Shown: positions 1 through 7,800 of the stretch, piece after piece
Position numbering within the stretch: position 1 is the first letter of the stretch
Layout: each line of letters starts with the position of its first letter
Source: Candidatus Thorarchaeota archaeon
GTDB lineage: Archaea > Asgardarchaeota > Thorarchaeia > Thorarchaeales > Thorarchaeaceae
Length of the DNA stretch: 11,824 nucleotides
Direction: 5' to 3'
Assembly: GCA_016841005.1 (NCBI GenBank)
Contig: JAEORG010000402.1
Coordinates: forward strand, 1 to 11,824
Program-made: the position numbers and the translations under genes
Notes under the pieces: model-generated
Told to the model about the DNA's origin: nothing
What the model saw: only the letters and a program-made list of their open reading frames with translations
Database searches by the model: none

Positions 1-1
1 A

Positions 2-985
2 TTCAGAACTGGTTCTATAACGAAGACTCTCACAGCCGCGGCTTTTGTCAAGTTAAACGAAAGCGGGATAATTGGCCTTGATGACGATGTCAGTGACTAT
101 CTCCCCTTTCAAGTCAGACACCCAGATCATCCTGACACGAATGTTACAATTAGAATGATCCTTGAACATAAGGCAGGCATGGCAGGCGCCTATCAATTTG
201 GTCAGCCATGGGGTGATCCTGTTGTTGATCAAATTCTTGAAGATAATGGCATCCCAGGAGAATTGCCGGAAGTCCCGGACTGGAATGGAATTCGCCTACC
301 TTTGCGTGATATCATTAACAGCACAAACATAAATGATCCGGAGGCATGGAAAGCAACTTTTGGAACAAGAGGCTACTCAAATACCGGATACTTCTTCTTA
401 AGTTTCCTGTTGGAATACATAACTAATGACACATGGAGTAACTACATCCATGACAACATTCTCTCTCCATTGGGCATGGATGACACTGTGTTCAACATTA
501 CTGAAACTTCTAATCCAGTTGCATATCCATACGTGCAATTGAATAATGGATCTCTGCTCCAACTGCCAATCTATAGGGATTATGGGTATGGCGCAGGCGG
601 TCTAATAACCACAGTGTCTGATTTAGCCAAATTCTATATCTCAGTCATGAATGGAGGGAAATATGGCGAGGTTCAGTTATTTGAACCTGAATATGTTCCG
701 CTCATGGAACAATACCTTCAACCATCGGGAAGTATGATTGGATATTCAGCTTCAGCAGGCATATTTGAGGCAGAGGATCGCGACATAGGACTTATCCTCT
801 TCGCAAACTGGCCAGGAGGAGGAATTGGACGTATTTGGAGTGCCATGTTATGGGAAGCAAATGGACCATATACAACAACGACGACACCACCTCCACCAAA
901 CGACTTGATATTAATAGGTAGCGTAACAGTTGCAATCGTTGTTGTTTTCATAGTAATGGTAGTTATTGTAAGAAGAAAAAAATGA
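2..985 (+). CDS. Beta-lactamase-family serine hydrolase, membrane anchored, 5'-truncated by the window edge
   Basis: The frame is open from base 2, so the gene begins outside the window; the first Met in frame (155) is internal. Codons before it encode R-T-G-S-I-T-K, the SxxK motif with the nucleophilic Ser and general-base Lys of the class C beta-lactamase/PBP family (Pfam Beta-lactamase type). The second motif Y-S-N is encoded near 383-391, and the family's G-Y-G-A-G-G-L stretch follows. The third motif, normally K/H-T/x-G before the last strand, reads P-S-G and lacks its basic residue. The end is a Thr/Pro stalk, one helix of about 22 hydrophobic residues and R-R-K-K, which places the catalytic domain outside the cell. 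It is a paralogue of the next gene, about 60% identical by eye, 30 bases apart and probably co-transcribed. The substrate is unknown: peptidase, esterase and lactamase activities all occur in this fold. Confidence 0.9.
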   Translation, partial: FRTGSITKTLTAAAFVKLNESGIIGLDDDVSDYLPFQVRHPDHPDTNVTIRMILEHKAGMAGAYQFGQPWGDPVVDQILEDNGIPGELPEVPDWNGIRLPLRDIINSTNINDPEAWKATFGTRGYSNTGYFFLSFLLEYITNDTWSNYIHDNILSPLGMDDTVFNITETSNPVAYPYVQLNNGSLLQLPIYRDYGYGAGGLITTVSDLAKFYISVMNGGKYGEVQLFEPEYVPLMEQYLQPSGSMIGYSASAGIFEAEDRDIGLILFANWPGGGIGRIWSAMLWEANGPYTTTTTPPPPNDLILIGSVTVAIVVVFIVMVVIVRRKK

Positions 986-1002
986 ACCTAAAAAATAGGA
1001 TT

Positions 1003-1006
1003 GGAG
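1003..1006 (+). promoter_or_regulatory. Ribosome binding site GGAG deciding the ATG 1016 start
   Basis: GGAG stands 9 bases before ATG 1016, a normal archaeal Shine-Dalgarno spacing. It overlaps the codons that a TTG 1001 start would translate, so it argues for the ATG. Confidence 0.6.
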
Positions 1007-1015
1007 ATAATTTCG

Positions 1016-2230
1016 ATGTCATCAAAGAGAAGTGCGTTTTTGATACTTTTATTTATTCTAATAATACCAATTCATGTTCTAGCATTACAGACAACAGTAA
1101 TAGGTTCTATTTCTGAAGAAGGTACTGCTGAGATTCAGAGCAGATTTGACTCATCTGGAATTCCTAGTGTTCAGGCAGCGATCGTGATTAATGACACGCT
1201 GTGGGCAGAAGGATATGGGGAACAGCCCAATTTGGACACCATATACAGAACAGGCTCTGTCACAAAGACCTTTGTAGCTGCGGCCTTTGTCAAGCTATAC
1301 GAAGAGGGGATAATTGACCTTGACGACGATGTCAGTGACTATCTCCCATTTCAAGTCAGAAATCCCAACGAACCTGCAACAGTCTTAACAATTAGAATGT
1401 TTCTCCAGCACAATGCTGGAATGTCTTTGCTCTACCAATTTGACCAACCATGGTATGACCCAGCTCTATATCAATGGGAGTTAGATAATGGATTTACTCC
1501 AGGCATAGATGAAGTGGAATGGAACGGTATTCGTAGACCGTTGCATGATATCATTAACAGTACAAACATAAACGACCCTGATGCATGGGGATTACACACA
1601 GGGACAGGTGAGTATTCGAACACAGGTTATTTCTTCTTGAGTTTTCTGTTGGAACACATCACCAACGACACATGGAGTAAGTATATTCAAGACCATATTC
1701 TTGTCCCGTTAGGAATGGATGATACAGCATTCAATATCACTGAAACTTCTAATCCAATAGCAATTCCACATTTATTGCATTCAAATGGGACTGTGCTTCC
1801 AGTACCATTATACCAAGACTATGGCTACGGCGCAGGAGCTATGATGACCACTTCAGCAGATGTTGCAAAATTCCTTATAGCAATAATTAATGACGGGATG
1901 TATGAGGAGGTTCAAGTTTTCCAGCCAGAAAATGTTCCTCTGGTGAAACAATTTATTCAATCTGGAGGAAGTATAGTTGGATACAGCGCTCGAATAAATA
2001 CATTTGAGGGAGAGGATAGAGAAATAGGACTTGTACTACTCGCAAATGGACCTGGAGGATATGAATCAATTTGGAGCGCGATATTAAAAGAAGCTGCTGG
2101 AGGTACAACAACGACTACTCCAACCTTACCAGGTCCAGGTCCCTCCGATTTGACAACGCTACTCATCGTTTCTTCGTTAGCTGTAGTTGCTGTGGTAGTA
2201 ATAGTGATTATTGTGAAACGAAGACAATGA
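1016..2230 (+). CDS. Beta-lactamase-family serine hydrolase with signal peptide and C-terminal anchor
   Basis: I place the start at ATG 1016, giving 404 residues. A GGAG at 1003-1006 lies 9 bases upstream, whereas an earlier in-frame TTG at 1001 would swallow that site. Residues 1-25 are a basic N-terminus plus a hydrophobic signal segment. The catalytic core has S81-V-T-K84 (SxxK), Y200-S-N202 (YxN) and a Y-G-Y-G-A-G segment. The third motif, normally H/K-x-G, is S316-G-G318 and has no basic residue. A Thr/Pro/Gly stalk, a helix around 378-399 and a K-R-R-Q tail anchor it at the membrane with the enzyme outside. It is a tandem duplicate of the truncated gene upstream; stretches around 1322-1360 and 1547-1581 are nearly base-identical to that copy. 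The family is clear; whether it is a peptidase, esterase or lactamase is not. Confidence 0.92.
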   Translation: MSSKRSAFLILLFILIIPIHVLALQTTVIGSISEEGTAEIQSRFDSSGIPSVQAAIVINDTLWAEGYGEQPNLDTIYRTGSVTKTFVAAAFVKLYEEGIIDLDDDVSDYLPFQVRNPNEPATVLTIRMFLQHNAGMSLLYQFDQPWYDPALYQWELDNGFTPGIDEVEWNGIRRPLHDIINSTNINDPDAWGLHTGTGEYSNTGYFFLSFLLEHITNDTWSKYIQDHILVPLGMDDTAFNITETSNPIAIPHLLHSNGTVLPVPLYQDYGYGAGAMMTTSADVAKFLIAIINDGMYEEVQVFQPENVPLVKQFIQSGGSIVGYSARINTFEGEDREIGLVLLANGPGGYESIWSAILKEAAGGTTTTTPTLPGPGPSDLTTLLIVSSLAVVAVVVIVIIVKRRQ

Positions 2231-2240
2231 ACCTACTACA

Positions 2241-2248
2241 TTATTAAC
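2241..2248 (+). promoter_or_regulatory. Possible TATA box for a leaderless crotonase mRNA
   Basis: TTATTAAC is centred about 26 bases before ATG 2271, the distance at which an archaeal TATA box would place the transcript start on the start codon itself. No Shine-Dalgarno precedes this ATG, which fits a leaderless message. The match to the consensus is only fair. Confidence 0.35.
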
Positions 2249-2270
2249 ATCACTACCTAATTCCGACTCT

Positions 2271-3056
2271 ATGAAGGAATTCAAACATTGGATTGTAAAA
2301 GAAGAGGAGAATGGCCAAGTAATTTGGTTTCTATTGAACCGTCCTGAGAAGAGAAATGCCTTCAATGACAAGGTACTATCAGAATTAGAGGAAATGATTG
2401 ACATTCTAAAGACTGACACAGTGATTAGAGTCTTAGTCATCTCCACTACATTGGATGATATGTTTACTGCAGGTGCAGACATTGGGATGTTCATGAAGAT
2501 TAGTGAGGATGAAGTGTATAAGGAAGCTTACGAAATATCAAAGACTACACAGCGAGTCTTCGGAAAACTCGAAGATCTACCGTTCCCAGTAATTTCTGCA
2601 GCAAAGGGGCTAACTTTGACAGCTGGACTTGAATTGTCTCTTTGTTGTGACATAATTGTTGCAGCGGATAATGCAAAGTTTGGTCAGATTGAGCCCAAAT
2701 ATGGGATCATACCAGGGGGAGGAGGAACACAGCGTCTGATTCGTCTTATAGGTTCGCTCAAAGCTCGAGAGTTAATCTATACATGCGACATCATTGGAGC
2801 AGAAGAAGCGCTAAGAATTGGTTTGGTAAATCACATAGCACCTCTTTCTAATTTTGATGATTTTGTGAATTCGTTATGTCGTAAGATTATCAGAAATTCA
2901 AAACAAGCTATAGAGAAATCAAAAGACCTCATTAACAAAGCAATATATGAAAACCCGGATGGATTCGTGGGAGAAAATCAGGGTTTTGGAGAAGTCTTTG
3001 CATCAGGCGAACCAAAAGAAAGGTTGAGAGAATTCCTTTCAAAGAAAAGGGAGTGA
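2271..3056 (+). CDS. Enoyl-CoA hydratase/isomerase (crotonase) family protein
   Basis: The 261-residue length is typical of single-domain crotonases, cytosolic enzymes that act on acyl-CoA thioesters (hydration, isomerisation and related reactions). Visible signatures are N-R-P-E-K-R-N-A-F (23-31), the first oxyanion-hole region T-A-G-A-D-I (66-71), and the active-site block at 111-155. That block holds E121 in G-L-E-L and E141 in G-Q-I-E-P, 20 residues apart as in the catalytic pair E144/E164 of rat mitochondrial enoyl-CoA hydratase, followed by I-P-G-G-G-G-T-Q-R-L. One departure is T-A-G before L-E-L, where most members have G-G-G. Both Glu residues suggest a true hydratase, but the family is broad and the substrate cannot be read from sequence. 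It lies 40 bases after the serine hydrolase with no Shine-Dalgarno, so it may be leaderless. No other fatty-acid genes are nearby. Confidence 0.92.
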   Translation: MKEFKHWIVKEEENGQVIWFLLNRPEKRNAFNDKVLSELEEMIDILKTDTVIRVLVISTTLDDMFTAGADIGMFMKISEDEVYKEAYEISKTTQRVFGKLEDLPFPVISAAKGLTLTAGLELSLCCDIIVAADNAKFGQIEPKYGIIPGGGGTQRLIRLIGSLKARELIYTCDIIGAEEALRIGLVNHIAPLSNFDDFVNSLCRKIIRNSKQAIEKSKDLINKAIYENPDGFVGENQGFGEVFASGEPKERLREFLSKKRE

Positions 3057-3112
3057 AGACCACAAGTAGTAGGATGTAGATTAAGATACATTACATTGCT
3101 TTACAGCTCATA

Positions 3113-3120
3113 TTTAATAA
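3113..3120 (+). promoter_or_regulatory. TATA box for the Ntn hydrolase gene
   Basis: TTTAATAA matches the archaeal box A, and the same octamer occurs before the gene at 4394. Transcription would start near 3140-3145. That excludes the upstream in-frame TTG at 3121 and leaves a leader of about 35 bases before GTG 3178. Confidence 0.55.
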
Positions 3121-3177
3121 TTGCCATCCATATCGGTGGTCAGAAGGTGGAGTACTAATCTAATTGGAGCTGGAATC

Positions 3178-4140
3178 GTGAACATTCGAAAATCAAGAAA
3201 TCAAAGATACATCATACTATTTGTGATAATGGCATCCATCTTTCTCCCTGTTTCCTCAGTATCAAACAGAAATGATTTTGGATCTCAGTCTTGTACCATC
3301 TTCAGCATATCTATAGGAGATAAGGTTCTCTTTGGAAATAACGAGGATTATCGTTTCAATCCTGAAACATCATTCATTTCATTCATTCCACCTCAAGAAA
3401 TCGATAATTTCAGGGACCTGCCAGACTTGAATGACACACTCAATATCTACGGGACAGTTGTTGTGGGTTCAATCGTTACTCAGAATAATCAAGAATTCTT
3501 CTGCCCACAAGGAGGAATGAATGACCAAGGCTTATGTTATGATGCCAATAGTATTCCAGGTGAAATCCTGAATTATGAGGTTAGAGATTGGAGTCCATCA
3601 TCATCACATTGGGATATTCTTTGGCATTGCCAAACTGTTGAAGACGTCATTAATTGGTATGAAAACCATCATATCACATACTCCCCTTGGGATGGTCAGT
3701 GGAACTATGTAGATGCATCAGGGGCTGCCGTTGTTGTTACAGCAACAAATGGTGAGGTCACTTATATCAACAAAGAGAATGATAGTTATTTGGTCTCTAC
3801 GAACTTCAATAGAGCAGACCCGAGTAGTCATTACTACGATTACCCATGCTGGAGATATGATACAGCGGTAAGTGTACTTGAAGAAATCCAAAATGAGGAT
3901 GACCTGACCGTAGAGGTTTGTGAGGGTATTTTGGATTCTACTCATTTTGAATTGAATCTATTCAATGACGTTCAAACACTCTACAGTAATATCTACGACC
4001 CAGTAAATCTGGATATCTATCTCTATCATCTTTATGATTTCCAGAATCCACTCACATTCAATCTTGTTGAAGAGTATTCAGACGTGAACACCTCAAACTG
4101 TAATTATTCATTGTACCCTCAATTATATGATAGAACGTAG
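3178..4140 (+). CDS. Secreted Ntn-type amide hydrolase (choloylglycine hydrolase / penicillin V acylase-like), ended by TAG
   Basis: The start is GTG 3178: GGAG at 3166-3169 stands 8 bases upstream and the TATA box lies at 3113-3120. This gives 320 residues up to the TAG. Residues 1-27 form a basic, hydrophobic signal peptide. C39-T-I-F is the likely N-terminal nucleophile, exposed after maturation. It is followed by F-G-N-N-E-D (52-57), matching the F-G-R-N-x-D of bile-salt hydrolases and penicillin V acylases but with Asn for the Arg. G-G-M-N-D-Q-G-L around residue 115 matches their G-M-N-E-K-G-L. The family cleaves linear amide bonds; the substrate here is unknown. The frame does not shift at TAG 4138-4140 and runs on through a stalk and membrane helix to TGA 4269. 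The full product may therefore be membrane-bound, by readthrough or in an undamaged ancestor. The family call is fairly sure, the exact subfamily is not. Confidence 0.8.
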   Translation: MNIRKSRNQRYIILFVIMASIFLPVSSVSNRNDFGSQSCTIFSISIGDKVLFGNNEDYRFNPETSFISFIPPQEIDNFRDLPDLNDTLNIYGTVVVGSIVTQNNQEFFCPQGGMNDQGLCYDANSIPGEILNYEVRDWSPSSSHWDILWHCQTVEDVINWYENHHITYSPWDGQWNYVDASGAAVVVTATNGEVTYINKENDSYLVSTNFNRADPSSHYYDYPCWRYDTAVSVLEEIQNEDDLTVEVCEGILDSTHFELNLFNDVQTLYSNIYDPVNLDIYLYHLYDFQNPLTFNLVEEYSDVNTSNCNYSLYPQLYDRT

Positions 4141-4269
4141 ATGATGACGGACTTGTTCAATTACACAGGATCGGACTCGTCAACAATAGACTATGCAATC
4201 CTCGGAATCGGACTAGGAATACCAGCCATCGGTATCGTTTCATTGATGGTTTACAGGAAAAGAAAATGA
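4141..4269 (+). other. In-frame 42-codon membrane-anchor tail directly after the TAG stop
   Basis: This stretch is in the same frame as the Ntn hydrolase and follows its TAG without a gap. It encodes a short polar stretch (M-M-T-D-L-F-N-Y), a Gly/Ser/Thr linker (T-G-S-D-S-S-T), a hydrophobic helix of about 20 residues (A-I-L-G-I-G-L-G onward) and the basic end Y-R-K-R-K, then TGA. That is the same anchor layout as in both serine hydrolases and the giant surface protein of this window. It could be made by TAG readthrough, by re-initiation at ATG 4141 or 4144 (TAG-ATG-ATG, no Shine-Dalgarno seen), or be a remnant left by a nonsense mutation or sequencing error. Confidence 0.7.
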
Positions 4270-4314
4270 CAAAGTAATATTCAGACAAAATGCGAAGACT
4301 TTTACTAGGATTTG

Positions 4315-4322
4315 TTTAATAA
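4315..4322 (+). promoter_or_regulatory. TATA box for the small YbjN-like gene
   Basis: TTTAATAA is identical to the box at 3113-3120. The start of transcription would fall near 4345, leaving a leader of about 50 bases before ATG 4394 with purine-rich candidate ribosome sites (GAGGT at 4378-4382, AGGA at 4384-4387). Confidence 0.5.
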
Positions 4323-4393
4323 AAGTCAAGAGAGAGTGACAAAGGGTTTTCAATAGAAACACTTGATGTCAGAATGAGAGGTCAGGAAAGAGT

Positions 4394-4798
4394 ATGAGTA
4401 CCACATGGTACATTACCAAAGAGTATCTAAAACGGCTCGAGATTAATTTTGAGGAGAAAGGCCGTAAGACATTCAATCTTTTTCCCTATGGTCCTCCAGA
4501 AACAGAAGAGATTGAGGTATTTCCCGGAACAAATTGGATTACACTAACCACACGGCTTTTTGATCTAACACCCCTATCAGCTAAGGATAAGAAAGCTGCT
4601 TGTATGCAATTACTGAAAGCTAATGCCAAGCTCGTTGAAATTTCATTTGGTGTAGACAAAAAGAATTGCATCATTCTCAGAAACGCGATTCCAGTGACAG
4701 GCATCTCGTATGATGCCTTCAATTGTACTTATGAAGCACATATCTCTGGAATCAAATTCTTCCACGAGAAGATGAAACCAATAATCGCACCACATTGA
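4394..4798 (+). CDS. Small cytosolic protein, possibly YbjN / type III chaperone-like fold
   Basis: The protein has 134 residues, no signal peptide and no membrane helix. I do not recognise it with certainty. The layout resembles the YbjN/CesT-like alpha-beta fold: an N-terminal helix (T-K-E-Y-L-K-R-L), paired strands including W-I-T-L-T-T-R-L (48-55), a helix with L-L-K-A-N (73-77), then strands around I-S-F-G-V-D and C-I-I-L-R-N-A-I-P, and a final long helix. Members of that fold act as small binding or chaperone proteins without catalytic residues, and none are visible here. It has its own promoter, and its 3' end converges with the giant surface gene on the other strand, 84 bases apart. 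The assignment rests on pattern resemblance only. Confidence 0.75.
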   Translation: MSTTWYITKEYLKRLEINFEEKGRKTFNLFPYGPPETEEIEVFPGTNWITLTTRLFDLTPLSAKDKKAACMQLLKANAKLVEISFGVDKKNCIILRNAIPVTGISYDAFNCTYEAHISGIKFFHEKMKPIIAPH

Positions 4799-4832
4799 AT
4801 CAATCGTTTGATACAAAGTTGTTCGTCTAAGA

Positions 4833-4875
4833 ATCAAATAGAAAAAGAAAGGGGTTGAGGGGATTATCCCCTCAA
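4833..4875 (-). terminator. Hairpin and T-rich terminator of the giant surface protein gene
   Basis: An 8-bp perfect stem (TTGAGGGG at 4855-4862 with CCCCTCAA at 4868-4875, 5-base loop, one further A-T pair possible) begins 7 bases after the TAA of the giant gene. Read on the - strand it is followed by the pyrimidine tract CCTTTCTTTTTCTATTTG. The T-tract lies only on that side, so it serves the - strand gene and not the + strand gene ending at 4798. Confidence 0.75.
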
Positions 4876-4882
4876 AACTGTG

Positions 4883-7800
4883 TTACCTACGTCTTCGAGC
4901 TACAATCACCAGAACGATCACAATAACTAGAGCCACACCAGCCAGCATGATTAAGACTTCGTTTGGAAGACCTTCACCACCTGGTCCAGTCGGGCCTGTT
5001 GTGCCAGTGTTCGTTGTGATTATACCTAGACCAACTTGGTATGAACCAATCTGTGATTCTGTCACACCTAGCTCAGTAATTACTGTCACTTTGAAGTAGA
5101 CAATTGTATCATCTGGATATGCAGGAATATCGCCAGAATAGCGAGAACCACCTGAATTCCACATGTAATTGTCCATCTCAGCCCAGCTGTTGATGTCAGT
5201 TGTGTAGTCAAGGTATACTTGCTCAATTGGCATCTGACTGTTAATGTCAACACTAACAGTCACTGTGTCACTTCCGGATGGAACAGTTGGCGAAATGCTG
5301 AATGTTCCAAAGTTAACACCACCAACAGGTGCGGATGTACCACGACTCGAAGTGTAACTAACAAATACAGGGTCCTGATAGACACTATATCCTTCCCACT
5401 CAGTGAAACCAATGGTGACATAGAACGAAGTAGAGCTTGATGACCAACCTACAGCACTCTGACCGTTCTCAGATTCGAAAGCTTGTCGGAAAGTACCTGC
5501 AGGAGTTGTCATGCTGACCACATCATATGGAGCTGTCGTGTTCTTAGACCAGTCATAGGTTGTTCCACCCATTATCATCTCAGCGAATGGAGCACCAGCG
5601 GTCTCAAACTCGAATGTATCAGCACCGACTGTGGATTCACCGTCCGCGAAACTTCCGTCTGCCTTGAAGGCAAAGTCAGAGAGCTGCACATCAGCGAAAT
5701 AGTTCAGTGCTAACGAGCGATTCTCGAGGTTGTCACGACCACCAATCATGTTAGGTAAGTCCCAGTTGCCAACATAGTTGTCAACTTTGATGTCCGCGTA
5801 GTTATTCAAAGCTCCCTCAGATGTGTCGAGGTAACCCTGGAAGTGTACAAGGAATGATAGTTCGTCGATAGTGATCTTGGTTGGACGTTCATCAAATGTC
5901 CTGAGATCCGATCCTTGTTGAACTCCATCATACCAGCCCCAATATCCGTAAAGGGTGTATGGGAATACTGTACCATTCACACCATAATACTCAACGCCCC
6001 ATGTGACTTCATCTTCAACACCGACTTCAATTGAACCGGATGAAGACAGGTCACTGTACGCTGCGCCAGGTGTAACAAAGTCGATTGATTCAACACTGTC
6101 AGGAATGAGGTAGTGAGAAAGTTCACCAGAGCCTGGATTCATTAGGTTAACGTCCATCAGCTCGTTCACATTCTCATCTTCCCAGATCATAAGACCACTG
6201 TACTCATAGTGCATTCCTACATTAAGCCAGTGCTCAACTCCACCTTCTTCGTAGCTTGTACCATAGTTCTGACCAATTCCAAAACTGAGCCAAGTCCACG
6301 TCTGTTCATTGGATACCATCCAGTCCCAACCGTTGTCAATCGCTTCTTGGAGTATGTCTTCCCAAGTCACGTTCTTTGCCATCCATGCAAGGTCCCAATA
6401 ACCTGGCATTGGATCGCCTTCAACGGTTAGAAGCTGATCTTTGACATCCTGCATTTCAGTTCCAGTGAGCTGAGTAAAGTCATCAGCATGATACCAGTAG
6501 AAAGTCTGATTCCATTCATATGACCATGTGTAGGTGTCAAGACCCATCCAGGAGTTGATATTCATATCATCTCCATATTGAGTTGTATTTGGATCCCAGA
6601 GTATGTGTACCCACATCTTGCTGTATTCATGTGTCCAGCTATCAGTTGATGCGTATTCTTCTTGGACGTAATATTGGTCATCAGTAGTATCGAAGTCTCC
6701 ATCGAGATCTACTGCGCCATTATCATCGTTGATTGCCCAGTTCTGAATACCCCACATTCCCCACTGAGGAACTCCAATAACGAAGTCATAGAAGTTTTTG
6801 TAGACAGTGCTTTCAATGGGTTTCAGACCTTCTACAATCGCGTAACCCCAACGATTTCGTAGTCTATAGACGAAATCATGGTGAGCAACAGCATCAACAG
6901 GAGTGCCTTTGTAGTCAAAGCTGAATATTGGCCTGACAGACCCCTCGTAATTCTCCCAGAAGAAGTAGAGGTCTCCGGTAAAGGTTGCATTCATTACTTT
7001 GTAGGCATATCTATACTGACCTTCGTAGTTGAACTGATAATGTCCAGCCATCCAGTCGTAGTAGAAATACGAATCACTGTAATTGTAGTATGCAGTCACC
7101 ACATAGGTATTCAAAACTGGTGGACGCTCCCATTCAGGGAACATATAGACACTGCCATTCATTGCTACATATTCGTACCAGCTAGCATTACCGCTCTCCT
7201 GATAGTATGGCCACTCTTGGGTGGAGTACATGACTGCGCCATCTAAGTTATATTCAAAGACTATGAATAAACGAGTTTCATTTACCAACCAAGTAGTTCC
7301 ATTCTTTAGATGTAGATACTTTGCATATCCTATCTGCTGAGGAGCAGGAGCACCTAGGTATTGTACTTCTTCAACAGTTGAGAACGCAAGATCATTTCCA
7401 TATGTTCCTACGTATCCATTGAAGCCAGTTTGTGGTGGATCCCAAATATCAGTGCCATTCGCATTGATGTAGGGGATATGCATCTCAATTACGTCCATAA
7501 CTTCGCCAGCAATTCGTACCCAGTATGGACCAATTCCTCGGACGGGATATCCGTTTTCGTTCCATATCAGAGTACTAACTGTTGGTACTAATCCACCTTC
7601 ACTCTCTGTTTCCGCGAGTTGGTATTCATAACGAGCATGTGCTCCGGGATATGGCATCTCATACTTAACAGAGTCAATCTCAGTGTAGTAGAATCTTTGT
7701 ACATTATAGGTGACAAGATATGCATCTGAACCCATGTACTCTTGTACATAGTAACTCTGTGGCCAGCTAGAGATTTGCCAGACTCCACCAATATTAACTT

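Noticed and set aside
876..899. Short ACAACGACGACACC-type repeat as a possible microsatellite or CRISPR-like element
   Set aside because: It encodes the Thr/Pro stalk of the surface enzyme, which is ordinary low-complexity coding sequence.
718..951. - strand frame opposite the first serine hydrolase tail
   Set aside because: It arises from the Thr/Pro codon run read backwards (a Val/Gly run) and has no supporting signals.
1001..1015. Upstream TTG start for the second serine hydrolase
   Set aside because: It would overlap the GGAG at 1003-1006 that is well placed for ATG 1016, and it adds nothing to the signal peptide.
3121..3177. TTG 3121 as start of the Ntn hydrolase
   Set aside because: It lies directly after the TATA box and upstream of the expected transcript start; GTG 3178 has a GGAG 8 bases before it and gives a normal signal peptide.
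4799..4812. Small hairpin ATCAA/TTGAT right after the YbjN-like gene
   Set aside because: It has a 5-bp AT-rich stem with no T-tract, too weak to call a terminator.
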